A stretch of DNA of 64,000 bases from JAIPDZ01 sp034522175 (GTDB taxonomy: Bacteria; Desulfobacterota; DSM-4660; Desulfatiglandales; Desulfatiglandaceae). Where the stretch lies: the NCBI GenBank assembly GCA_034522175.1, contig JAXHLQ010000001.1:3348001-3412000 (forward strand). Reading direction: 5' to 3'. The position numbers were made by a program, and so were the translations under genes. Below are positions 55,252 to 63,639 of this stretch, in pieces (within the stretch, counting starts at the first letter, position 1; the number at the start of each line of letters is the position of its first letter). The notes beneath the pieces are model-generated. The model did no database searches. It was given only the letters and a program-made list of their open reading frames with translations, and was not told where the DNA came from.

Positions 55252-56352
55252 TTATTTGCCCTTGCCTTCGATAAAGGCCTCCGTCATCCGGTAGGCCTCA
55301 TCATCGGTGAACTGGCGGGGTGGGTGCTTATAAAAATAGGCCGAAGGCGATTCCAACGGGCCTCCCTCCCGGCGATCCAGGGCCAGTTTTGCGCAACGGA
55401 TGGCATCGATGGCCACACCGGCGGAATTGGGCGAATCTTCGACTGCCAATCGGAGCTCCAGATCCATGGGTACATCCCCGAAGAGCTTTCCCTCCATTCT
55501 CAAGAAACACACCTTGTGATCCTTCTGCCATGCCACATAATCGCTGGGCCCGATATGGATGTTGTCTTCATCCAGCCGTTGACCGCTGACCGATTGAACA
55601 GCTTCGGTCTTGGATTCCTTTTTTGAGGCCAGCCGTGAGCGGCTCAGCATGTTGAGAAAGTCGGTATTGCCGCCTGTGTTCAGCTGATAGGTCCGCTCGA
55701 GACGCACCCCCCGTTTTCGGAAGAGGTCGGTGAGAGTTCGATGAATGATGGTGGCCCCCATCTGGGATTTGATGTCGTCTCCCATAAGGGGTATCTGTTT
55801 TTCCGTGAACCGGTTCCCCCATACGGGGTCACTGGCGATGAATACCGGTATGTTATTGACAAAGGCGATCCCTGCTTCAAGCGCACACTCCGCATAAAAG
55901 CGCGTGGCGGCTTCGGATCCCACAGGGAGATAATTCAAAAGGATCTCTACCCCGGCATTTTGGAGCGTTTCGATGACCGTATCCTTGTCGGGTTCAGGAT
56001 CGTCTGCGGGCAGAAAAGTTTGCTGAGGTTTATACTGTCTCATATGGTCTGCCAGTCCGTCCAGTATGCACCCCATTTGGACACGGATGCCGGATTGCGC
56101 TAAGGAATCGCAAAACACCTGTGTGCAATTGGGCGGGGAGAATATAGCCTCATGAAAGTCTTTTCCCACCTTTCGCTGGTCAATATCAAAGGCTGCTTTG
56201 ACCTCAATGTCACCGGGGGTGTAATCGCCAATGCGCCAGTGCATGAGCCCGATGGCATCCTCCGGATTTTTTTCCCTGTAGTAGTGAATCCCTTGAATCA
56301 GCGAGCCGGCGCAGTTACCGACCCCAATGATACCAATCCTAATTTTCCCCAT
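55252..56352 (-). CDS. ino1: Inositol-3-phosphate synthase
   Basis: 366 residues. The NAD-binding GIIGVGNCAGSLIQGI motif and the family stretches FIASDPVWGNRFTEKQIPLM and ERTYQLNTGGNTDFLNM match myo-inositol-1-phosphate synthase, which isomerises glucose-6-phosphate. The product can serve phosphatidylinositol or compatible-solute (di-myo-inositol phosphate) synthesis. It faces rny with 21 bp between stops. Confidence 0.93.
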   Translation of the reverse strand: MGKIRIGIIGVGNCAGSLIQGIHYYREKNPEDAIGLMHWRIGDYTPGDIEVKAAFDIDQRKVGKDFHEAIFSPPNCTQVFCDSLAQSGIRVQMGCILDGLADHMRQYKPQQTFLPADDPEPDKDTVIETLQNAGVEILLNYLPVGSEAATRFYAECALEAGIAFVNNIPVFIASDPVWGNRFTEKQIPLMGDDIKSQMGATIIHRTLTDLFRKRGVRLERTYQLNTGGNTDFLNMLSRSRLASKKESKTEAVQSVSGQRLDEDNIHIGPSDYVAWQKDHKVCFLRMEGKLFGDVPMDLELRLAVEDSPNSAGVAIDAIRCAKLALDRREGGPLESPSAYFYKHPPRQFTDDEAYRMTEAFIEGKGK

Positions 56353-56859
56353 GGTCTTTTGGAACCCCCATGAAAATGTCGTCTCTCATCTGACCTGTTC
56401 AATAACAATCTCACCGTAAGTCCCGATATGTGAAACGAAGATATCACCGATAATCCCTCGATGGTCTTTCCATGCCTTATTGCAAACGAATAACCATTTT
56501 ATAACATAAATCAAATCCTAAGAAAAGCAATTATATATCCGCTCTTTCCGTGTGGTCTGGAAAATGTTCTTTCACATCCGAAGACGGGCCCGGTGCCAAG
56601 AGACATGTGGAGATGATGGTATCCCGGGTGAAATGGGATATGGGGTATTGGCGTATCGCCTCAGATCTGGTATGATGTAATATCTAAAGGGGCCGGGCGT
56701 TTTTTGTTTATCAAAAGCCCTTCTTTCTTACTTTCAAACATCTCTGATAAAGAGATGTTTCGAAGATGTTGATACACAGGCGGTTATTTTTGAAAACCCA
56801 GTACGAAAAAAATCATCCTCAAGAACCTCGATACCTGCTTTTCTGATCCGGCCCCGGAC
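56353..56859. other. Gene-poor region between ino1 and DUF3786 gene
   Basis: About 500 bp of AT-rich DNA with no supported gene. It contains the perfect 10-bp inverted repeat AAACATCTCT-GATAA-AGAGATGTTT at 56736-56760 and possibly the 5' part of the DUF3786 gene after 56790. Regulatory signals for the divergent neighbours are expected here. Confidence 0.5.
56736..56760. repeat. Perfect inverted repeat, operator or hairpin
   Basis: AAACATCTCT (56736-56745), 5-nt spacer GATAA, AGAGATGTTT (56751-56760). No T run follows on either strand, so it is not a simple terminator. Confidence 0.6.
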
Positions 56860-57384
56860 TTGGCCGAACGTATGGGGGCGCAACCTTGTGAAGACGGATT
56901 TTGCATGCAGGCATTCGGCGAGGTCTGCCGGGTGACGCCGGAAGGGATTCGCTTTGAAGAGACGCTTCGGAAGGATCCCCAGGCGCTTCTAATCTCCCTT
57001 TATGCCATGAATGCCTGTCAGGATCCCACACGGCTAAAGCCGTTCAAATCGTTCAAGGAGCTTCCCGGAAGCATGCCTTATCAGGCCGCGTTCAGTGCCA
57101 ACGCCGAGCGGATCCTCGTGCCCCACGTCCCTGTCATCCATGAGGAAAGTGAGACCATCAAAATGGCCTTTGACGGTTTTGAGGGCGAAGACGGAGATTT
57201 TTCGCTGGTATTGTATCCGTTTCCCAAGATGGCTCTTTATTACATCTTCTATATGCCTGACGACGAGTTCCCGGCCTCTGCCACCACGCTCTTTTCGGCC
57301 AATGCGTTGTCTTTCATGCCGCTCGACGGCCTCGCGGACGTGGCGGAATATACCTCGAAAAAGATCATTGCCATGGTGAGATAA
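56860..57384 (+). CDS. DUF3786 domain protein
   Basis: 174 residues from TTG 56860 (ATG at 56872 is also in frame). Conserved DUF3786 segments include SFKELPGSMPYQAAFSANAE, GDFSLVLYPFPKMALYYIFY and FPASATTLFSANALSFMP. A few residues upstream in frame (KIILKNLDTCFSDPAPD) also look coding; a TTG at 56790 would join them if the A7 run at 56806-56812 had one A fewer. Function unknown; proteins of this family are common in anaerobes. Confidence 0.75.
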   Translation: MAERMGAQPCEDGFCMQAFGEVCRVTPEGIRFEETLRKDPQALLISLYAMNACQDPTRLKPFKSFKELPGSMPYQAAFSANAERILVPHVPVIHEESETIKMAFDGFEGEDGDFSLVLYPFPKMALYYIFYMPDDEFPASATTLFSANALSFMPLDGLADVAEYTSKKIIAMVR

Positions 57385-57532
57385 ATCGGGTGATCCATGG
57401 ATGAGTCGGCGTCAGGATCGGGTTTTTTCGCAATCCGGCATTGCGTGAACGTTGCTTTGAAGTATTGGATCGGCACCGCCGGGGTGATGGCTCCTGAGCA
57501 GGCGGGCTTGTTTCAGGGATTTGAAAGTGCGG

Positions 57533-58594
57533 ATGGTCGAACCTGTGGATAACCCTTCCCATTGGAAGCAACTCCTCTCCCGAAGCATCAACACCCCGGA
57601 GGCGCTGCCCCGGTTCGTGACTAAAAAAGGGGCGTGGACCCATGAAGTCCCGGCGCGCTATCCCATGCGCGTCAATCCCTATTATCTGAGCCTGATCGAA
57701 CAAAAAGATGATCCCATATACCGGCAGTGCATTCCCGATGAACGGGAATTGACGGATCCCAGGGGTTTTGAGGACCCTTTGAATGAAGAGGGGCACTCGC
57801 CCGTGCCCGGTCTCACCCACCGCTATCCCGATCGTGTCCTTTTCCTGATATCCGCCCAATGTGCCGTCTATTGCCGATTCTGTAACCGCAAGAGAAAGGT
57901 GGGTCACCGGGGGATGGTTAGCAAGGTATCCATCCGGGAAGGGATGGCCTATATCAGGGATCACAAAGCGGTAAGGGATGTCCTGTTGTCAGGTGGGGAT
58001 CCGTTTCTGCTTAAAAATGAGTCGCTTCATCACATCCTCACTGACATCCGGGCCATCCCCCATGTGGAGATTATTCGCATCGGAACCCGGGTCCCCTGTA
58101 CCCTCCCACAGCGGGTTACGCCTCAATTGGTGCGGATGTTGTCCAAGTTTCACCCCCTTTACATCCATACCCACTTCAACCATCCCCGGGAAATTACCCC
58201 CGAAGCCGCTCTCGCGTGCGGCAGGCTGGCCAATGCGGGCATTCCCCTGGGCTGCCAGACGGTCCTTCTCAAAGGGGTGAATGACGATCCCGATGTCATG
58301 AAGAGACTCATGCAGAAGCTCCTCACGATCCGGGTCCGTCCCTACTATCTGTTCCAGCCGGATTTGGCACAGGGAACAGCCCATTTTTGGACGTCGTTGC
58401 GCCGGGGCCTCGACATCATGGCCGCCTTACAAGGCCATACCTCCGGGCTCTGCATGCCTCATTTCGCCGTAGACCTCCCCGGCGGCGGGGGGAAGGTAAA
58501 TGTGTTGCCCGAGAACATCCGGTGGGAGGGGGATACCGCGATATTGAAAACCTACCAGGGCGACCTCTACCGATACGAAACGGCCGGCGTGTAA
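57533..58594 (+). CDS. KamA-family radical SAM protein (lysine 2,3-aminomutase-like)
   Basis: 353 residues. The radical SAM cluster is CAVYCRFCNRKRKVG (C-x3-C-x2-C; about residues 110-117 from this start). SGGDPFLLKNESLHHIL and YIHTHFNHPREITPEA are KamA-family stretches that shape the PLP and SAM sites, and a C-terminal PHFAVDLPGGGGKV. Such enzymes move an amino group (lysine 2,3-aminomutase, EpmB-like, glutamate 2,3-aminomutase). The substrate here is not known. A TTG at 57521 is another start. Confidence 0.88.
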   Translation: MVEPVDNPSHWKQLLSRSINTPEALPRFVTKKGAWTHEVPARYPMRVNPYYLSLIEQKDDPIYRQCIPDERELTDPRGFEDPLNEEGHSPVPGLTHRYPDRVLFLISAQCAVYCRFCNRKRKVGHRGMVSKVSIREGMAYIRDHKAVRDVLLSGGDPFLLKNESLHHILTDIRAIPHVEIIRIGTRVPCTLPQRVTPQLVRMLSKFHPLYIHTHFNHPREITPEAALACGRLANAGIPLGCQTVLLKGVNDDPDVMKRLMQKLLTIRVRPYYLFQPDLAQGTAHFWTSLRRGLDIMAALQGHTSGLCMPHFAVDLPGGGGKVNVLPENIRWEGDTAILKTYQGDLYRYETAGV

Positions 58595-58803
58595 CAGGCG
58601 AAGCGGGGCCCCTTTATTCCGGCTTGACTTTGGGATGTAAAGCGGTTAGGCTTCCTTCTGCGTTTTGCGTGTCTGCCAATGGTGCCGAATTGAATCTATT
58701 TCGGGCGAAGCGGGTTTTTACCCCTCCTCAGACGTTTTATACGCCGTGACGATGTCTGTTACGGAATAAAATAATAACACTTTTAACGGGTTAAGGAGGA
58801 GTC

Positions 58804-60180
58804 ATGGAGGTAAAAAAGATCTTTTTGCCGGAATCGGAATTACCGCGTCAATGGTACAACATTATGGCGGACATGCCCACGCCGATGGAACCGCCGCTTC
58901 ACCCGGGAACAGGTCAGCCGGCGGGTCCGGAAGATTTGGCTCCCATCTTTCCCATGCCGCTCATCGAACAGGAAGTGAGCCAGGAACGCTGGATTGATAT
59001 CCCCGAGGAGATTTTGGAGAAATATCTGATCTGGCGCCCCACCCCCCTATACAGGGCCTACAATCTGGAAAAATATCTCGATACGCCTGCTAAGATCTAC
59101 TTCAAGAACGAAGGCGTCAGCCCTGCAGGGAGTCACAAGCCCAACACGGCCATTGCCCAGGCCTACTACAACAAGATCTCCGGTACCAAGAAGATCTGCA
59201 CCGAGACAGGGGCGGGCCAGTGGGGCAGCGCCCTATCCTTTTGCTGCGCGCTCTTCGGTCTTGAGTGCAAGGTCTATATGGTCAAGATCAGCTTCCAGCA
59301 GAAGCCCTATCGCCGGATGATGATGGAGACCTGGGGGGCCACATGCGTGGCAAGTCCCAGCAACGAAACCAAGGCCGGCCAGTCGATTCTGGCCAAGAAT
59401 CCGGATTCCCCCGGAAGCCTCGGCATCGCCATCAGTGAGGCGGTTGAGGCGGCGGTAGCGAGTGAAGAAAACAAGTATTCCCTTGGGAGCGTGCTGAATC
59501 ATGTGATGCTCCACCAGACGGTCAACGGGCTGGAGTGCCAGAAACAGCTCGCCATCGCCGGGGACTATCCGGATGTGGTGATCGGTTGTGCCGGTGGGGG
59601 GAGCAACTTTGCGGGTATCTGCCTCCCCTTTGTCCGGGACAAGATCCACGGCAAGGATATCGATATCATCGGTGTGGAGCCGGCATCCTGCCCGACCATG
59701 ACCCGGGGGCCCTTTGCGTATGATTTCGGGGATACCGTGCAAATGACGCCGCTCTTGGCCATGCACACCCTGGGTCACGGATTTGTGCCCGAACCGATTC
59801 ATGCAGGGGGTCTCAGATACCACGGCATGGCGCCCATCATCAGCCAGCTGGTCCTGGACAACCTGATCCGACCGGTGGCCATCCAACAGATGGAGACCTT
59901 CAAGGCAGGGATCACCTTCGCCAGAACCGAAGGGTTCATCAGCGCGCCAGAGACCAACCATGCGGTGGCCATGACCATTCGCGAGGCCCTCAAGGCCAAA
60001 GAGGAAGGGAAGGAGAAGGTCATTCTCATGAACTGGAGCGGGCATGGACTGGTGGATATGGCCGCCTACGAGGCCTATCTCCATGGCAAACTGGCGGATC
60101 ATGAACTGGAAGAAGACGCCATCCAGAAGGCACTGGATGAGATTGCCCCCCTCCCCAAGCCCAGGCAGTATACGGGATGA
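58804..60180 (+). CDS. trpB: Tryptophan synthase beta chain, TrpB2 class
   Basis: 458 residues, PLP-dependent. The PLP Lys lies in GVSPAGSHKPNTA; GAGQWGSALS and GCAGGGSNFAGICLPF (phosphate loop) are conserved. The N-terminal extension and longer length mark TrpB2 rather than TrpB1. It carries GTGAGGAG-type ribosome binding (AAGGAGG at 58793). The neighbours are a KamA-like enzyme and indolepyruvate oxidoreductase, not trp biosynthesis genes, suggesting indole salvage or aromatic amino acid metabolism. Confidence 0.94.
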   Translation: MEVKKIFLPESELPRQWYNIMADMPTPMEPPLHPGTGQPAGPEDLAPIFPMPLIEQEVSQERWIDIPEEILEKYLIWRPTPLYRAYNLEKYLDTPAKIYFKNEGVSPAGSHKPNTAIAQAYYNKISGTKKICTETGAGQWGSALSFCCALFGLECKVYMVKISFQQKPYRRMMMETWGATCVASPSNETKAGQSILAKNPDSPGSLGIAISEAVEAAVASEENKYSLGSVLNHVMLHQTVNGLECQKQLAIAGDYPDVVIGCAGGGSNFAGICLPFVRDKIHGKDIDIIGVEPASCPTMTRGPFAYDFGDTVQMTPLLAMHTLGHGFVPEPIHAGGLRYHGMAPIISQLVLDNLIRPVAIQQMETFKAGITFARTEGFISAPETNHAVAMTIREALKAKEEGKEKVILMNWSGHGLVDMAAYEAYLHGKLADHELEEDAIQKALDEIAPLPKPRQYTG

Positions 60181-60205
60181 TCCATCTTGGTTTAGCGCGC
60201 CCAAA

Positions 60206-60233
60206 CCCGGGGTCCTCTTTGGAGGACCCCGGG
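60206..60233 (+). terminator. Strong hairpin after trpB
   Basis: CCCGGGGTCCTC and GAGGACCCCGGG pair over 12 bp with a 4-nt loop (TTTG), followed by GGCCTTTA. The T stretch is weak, so partial termination or attenuation before the iorAB genes is likely. Confidence 0.6.
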
Positions 60234-60253
60234 GCCTTTAAGGGGAGAGAGGT

Positions 60254-60544
60254 ATGAATATGAATGCAGGCATCACGCCCCCGGATGATACCCACATGAT
60301 TCGGTGCCCCAGGCTGGGTCACATGATCAGTTTCTCCTATTGCCGAGAAGAGAATCAGGGACTTCCCTGTTTTAAGACCCTGGACTGCTGGTTTGAGCAG
60401 TTTCCGGTGGAGGCATTTATGAGGCAGGAACTGACAGAGGCCCAATGGGAAGCGACATTCAAGAAATCGTCAAAACCCAAACTGGGTTCCCTTGTGGAAC
60501 TCATTGAACAGGCCAAAGAACGCATAAAAGAAGAACCATCATGA
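60254..60544 (+). CDS. Small cysteine-containing protein upstream of iorA
   Basis: 96 residues, no recognised family. Four Cys at 18, 30, 39 and 45 (RCPRLGH, SYCREENQ, LPCFKT, DCWFEQF) could bind a metal or Fe-S cluster. It overlaps the iorA start by 4 bp, so it is translationally coupled and probably assists or modulates the oxidoreductase. Confidence 0.75.
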   Translation: MNMNAGITPPDDTHMIRCPRLGHMISFSYCREENQGLPCFKTLDCWFEQFPVEAFMRQELTEAQWEATFKKSSKPKLGSLVELIEQAKERIKEEPS

Positions 60545-62397
60545 AAGAAGACATTTTCTTAGGAAACGGCGCGGTGGCCCTGGGCCTCATGGAAGCCGGA
60601 TGCCAGGTGGTCACCTCCTATCCCGGTACCCCGAGTTCAGAGATTCTTCCCGAGGTGGTCCGTCTAATGAAATCCGAAGGACTGAACCCCTATGTGGAAT
60701 GGTCCACCAATGAGAAGGTGGCCTTGGATAATGCCTATGCAGCCGCCATTTCCGGGAAACGCTCAGCGTGCTGCATGAAACAGGTGGGATTGAATGTGGC
60801 GGCGGATTCCCTCATGAGTGCCGCGTATATGGGAACCCGGGGCGGGTTTGTGATCATCTCATGCGATGACCCCGGCCCCCATTCCTCACAGACCGAACAG
60901 GATACCCGGTTCATGGCCCGAATCGCCAAAGTGCCGGTTTTTGATCCTTCCAGTCCTCAGGAGGCCAGGACCATGGCCGGTCTTGCCCTGGAGCTTTCAG
61001 AGGAATTTCAAATCCCGTTTATCCTGAGACCGGCCATCCGCGTCTGTCACGCTCGACAAAACCTCACGTGGGGTGATTTTAAGAAAAACGAGCGAATGAC
61101 CGCCTTTGAGAAGGATCCGGGCCGATGGGCAGCGACTCCGAAATTCCGTTTTCTGCTGCATAAGGAATTAAATCAGAAGCTGACGAAGATCGGACGGCGG
61201 TTCGAAAGCCTGTCCCCATACAATGAACATAACCTTGAACCGGGCAAGCGGTATGCGCTGGGGATTATTGCCGGGGGCGTACCGTCCTCGGTGGTAAGGG
61301 ACATCCTCGCCGAAGAGAAACGGGATGACATCCCCGTGTTGAAGCTGTGCGCGCCCTATCCCTTTCCGGAAGGTCTGGCGGATGCGTTTATGGACGCCTG
61401 CGACAGGGTTCTGGTCATTGAGGAGACCGATACCCTCATCGAGTACCTCCTCAGGGACCGACACCGGGTCCTTGGACGATTGTCCGGGCATGTACCGTCA
61501 GAAGGAGAACTGGTGCCCGAAGTTATCTACCGGGTAATGGACGGCGCATTGAAGGCCAGCGGTCAAAAGGGCCTGACCCATGAGGGAGATGCCGGTGCAA
61601 GAGAACTGGTGGATGGTCTCCAACTCCCGATCCGCAAGCCGACACTCTGTCCGGGATGTCCGCACAGAGCCTCCTTTTTCGCCATCAGAAAAGCAAGCCC
61701 AAAGGCGATTTTTACCTCTGATATTGGATGTTATACGCTGGGCCTTAACCTGGGCGCGGTGGACACGTGTCTCGATATGGGGGCCGCCATCACCATGGCA
61801 TCCGGCTTTTACCAGTCGTATTCAAAAGATGATGTTCAACAACCCATCGTGGCCACCATAGGCGACTCCACCTTTTACCATTCGGGTATGGCGGGCCTGC
61901 TTAACGCCGTGTATAATGATGCCCGCTTTATCCTCGTGGTGCTGGATAACCAGACCACGGCCATGACGGGGATGCAGCCCACCCCGGGTCTGGGCATTCG
62001 CGCCGACGGCAGTCAGGGAAGGGTCATTCCCCTTGAGCGGGTGATTGCCGGGTGCGGGATCGATTTTATTGAGGTGATTGACCCGTACGACATCGATGGG
62101 ATGACGGCCTTGGTCAAAAAAGCGGCGGAATATGTGGAAGCGCCGGAGGGCGGCGTGGCGGTCATTGTCGCCCGCCATCCGTGTATCATTGCCTATCGGG
62201 ACCAGGCAACCCGGAACAAGCAGCCCGTGACCGTCACCGATGATTGTGTGGCGTGCGACTTTTGCCATCAACGATTTGAATGCCCCGCCCTTTATCAGGA
62301 CGAAGACCTGGGGCGGACGGCCGTCAATCAGGCGCTGTGTGCGCAATGCGGTGTCTGCATAGACATTTGTCCTAAAGGGGCCATTGTGGCGGTGTAA
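60541..62397 (+). CDS. iorA: Indolepyruvate:ferredoxin oxidoreductase subunit alpha
   Basis: 618 residues. The N-terminal half has thiamine-pyrophosphate enzyme features (GNGAVALGLMEAGCQVVTSY, YPGTPSSEILPE), the middle the TPP-binding GDSTFYHSGMAGLLNAVYND, and the C-terminus two [4Fe-4S] motifs (CVACDFCHQRFECP and CAQCGVCIDICPKG). It oxidatively decarboxylates aryl pyruvates to aryl-acetyl-CoA with ferredoxin, as in amino-acid fermentation. Confidence 0.95.
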   Translation: MKEDIFLGNGAVALGLMEAGCQVVTSYPGTPSSEILPEVVRLMKSEGLNPYVEWSTNEKVALDNAYAAAISGKRSACCMKQVGLNVAADSLMSAAYMGTRGGFVIISCDDPGPHSSQTEQDTRFMARIAKVPVFDPSSPQEARTMAGLALELSEEFQIPFILRPAIRVCHARQNLTWGDFKKNERMTAFEKDPGRWAATPKFRFLLHKELNQKLTKIGRRFESLSPYNEHNLEPGKRYALGIIAGGVPSSVVRDILAEEKRDDIPVLKLCAPYPFPEGLADAFMDACDRVLVIEETDTLIEYLLRDRHRVLGRLSGHVPSEGELVPEVIYRVMDGALKASGQKGLTHEGDAGARELVDGLQLPIRKPTLCPGCPHRASFFAIRKASPKAIFTSDIGCYTLGLNLGAVDTCLDMGAAITMASGFYQSYSKDDVQQPIVATIGDSTFYHSGMAGLLNAVYNDARFILVVLDNQTTAMTGMQPTPGLGIRADGSQGRVIPLERVIAGCGIDFIEVIDPYDIDGMTALVKKAAEYVEAPEGGVAVIVARHPCIIAYRDQATRNKQPVTVTDDCVACDFCHQRFECPALYQDEDLGRTAVNQALCAQCGVCIDICPKGAIVAV

Positions 62398-62419
62398 ACA
62401 GGAGAACGGAACCAAGATC

Positions 62420-62977
62420 ATGAAGCATGTGGATTTCATTTTAGGGGGTCTGGGGGGTCAGGGGATTCTTTTTATGACCAAGGTGCTGGCCCGTGCTGCA
62501 GTGGAGAAAGGATTCAGGGTCATGGGGGCGGAGACGCACGGAATGGCCCAGCGCGGCGGATCCGTGGTGTCCCATTTGCGGCTCGGCGAGGTGGAAAGCA
62601 CCCTGGTCAGGGAAGGCGCCGCCGACATTGTCCTGGCGCTGGAAGCGAACGAGGCTTACCGGAATATACCCTTTTTAAAGCCTGGCGGACAACTGTATGT
62701 CAATGCGTCGGACCACACCTTTCCCAGGGAGGCGGCCAGGTCCTATCTCGACAAAAAAGCCATCGTCTATCGATCGGCACCCGCCGCCGAGATCGCCTTG
62801 GAAATGGGCGCACCCATGGCCACAAACCTGGCCCTGCTCGGTTTTTTTTCCGCCTTTCAGAAAGAGCCGATTGGTTATGAGGAGTTGAAAGAAACCATCG
62901 AAAAGATCAGCCCTGAACGGTTCAGGAAGGTCAACCTGCGGGTGCTGGAAGCCGGTTTTAATCAGGCGGGCGCATAG
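62420..62977 (+). CDS. iorB: Indolepyruvate:ferredoxin oxidoreductase subunit beta
   Basis: 186 residues from ATG 62420. The gamma-type domain GLGGQGILFMTKVLARAA and AETHGMAQRGGSVVSHLRLG are diagnostic. It pairs with iorA, 22 bp upstream. Confidence 0.95.
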   Translation: MKHVDFILGGLGGQGILFMTKVLARAAVEKGFRVMGAETHGMAQRGGSVVSHLRLGEVESTLVREGAADIVLALEANEAYRNIPFLKPGGQLYVNASDHTFPREAARSYLDKKAIVYRSAPAAEIALEMGAPMATNLALLGFFSAFQKEPIGYEELKETIEKISPERFRKVNLRVLEAGFNQAGA

Positions 62978-62999
62978 GCAGATCCCGAAGGATTCAGGC

Positions 63000-63623
63000 A
63001 TGGACCGACCGGGCGAAAAAGTGGCGGCCATTGTTCTTGCAGCCGGTAAGTCCAGCCGGATGGGCAGACCCAAGCAGTTGTTGCCTTTCTCAGGGGATAT
63101 CCTCGCCGGGCAGGTGGTGGATGCGGCACTGAAGGCCCGTGTATCCAGTGTGGCCCTGGTTTTGGGATACCGGGCAAATGAGATCCGCGACGCGCTGAGA
63201 GAACGGATTGAAGCCCACCCCCGGCTGACGGTGGTGTTGAACCGGGACTTTGACAGGGGAATGAGCACATCCATCATCGCCGGACTTTCTGCTGTGGAGG
63301 CGGCGCACGATCACGCGATGATTCTTCTCGGGGATATGCCCTTTATCCGAGCAAAAGCGATGGATGACCTCCTGACCCGTTATCTGGCATCAGGACTGCC
63401 CATGGGTGCCGTGAAGCTGAGAAACGGGTTTGGTCATCCGGTGGTCTTCCACCGAAGCCTGTACCCTGAATTGCATCGGCTTACAGGAGATGTGGGTGCC
63501 AGGCCGATTCTTGAAAAGTACCGTCAAAACGTCTTGCTTGTGGAGCCCACCGGGGCGTATGACCACCAGGATATCGATACGGTCGAAGACTACGCCAGAG
63601 CAGAAAAAAAATCATCCCTCTGA
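63000..63623 (+). CDS. Molybdenum cofactor nucleotidyltransferase-like protein, MocA/MobA family
   Basis: 207 residues, with the GT-A nucleotide site LAAGKSSRMGRPKQLLPF and MILLGDMPF. MocA adds CMP to molybdopterin to give MCD, the cofactor expected for the hydroxylase at 13-15 kb. Distance argues against a strict partnership. A general NTP transferase is also possible. Confidence 0.85.
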   Translation: MDRPGEKVAAIVLAAGKSSRMGRPKQLLPFSGDILAGQVVDAALKARVSSVALVLGYRANEIRDALRERIEAHPRLTVVLNRDFDRGMSTSIIAGLSAVEAAHDHAMILLGDMPFIRAKAMDDLLTRYLASGLPMGAVKLRNGFGHPVVFHRSLYPELHRLTGDVGARPILEKYRQNVLLVEPTGAYDHQDIDTVEDYARAEKKSSL

Positions 63624-63639
63624 TTCATAAGGAGATCTG

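Noticed and set aside
59233..60204. 323-codon antisense frame over trpB
   Set aside because: Same reason: overlap with a strongly supported gene and low-complexity His/Gly-rich translation.
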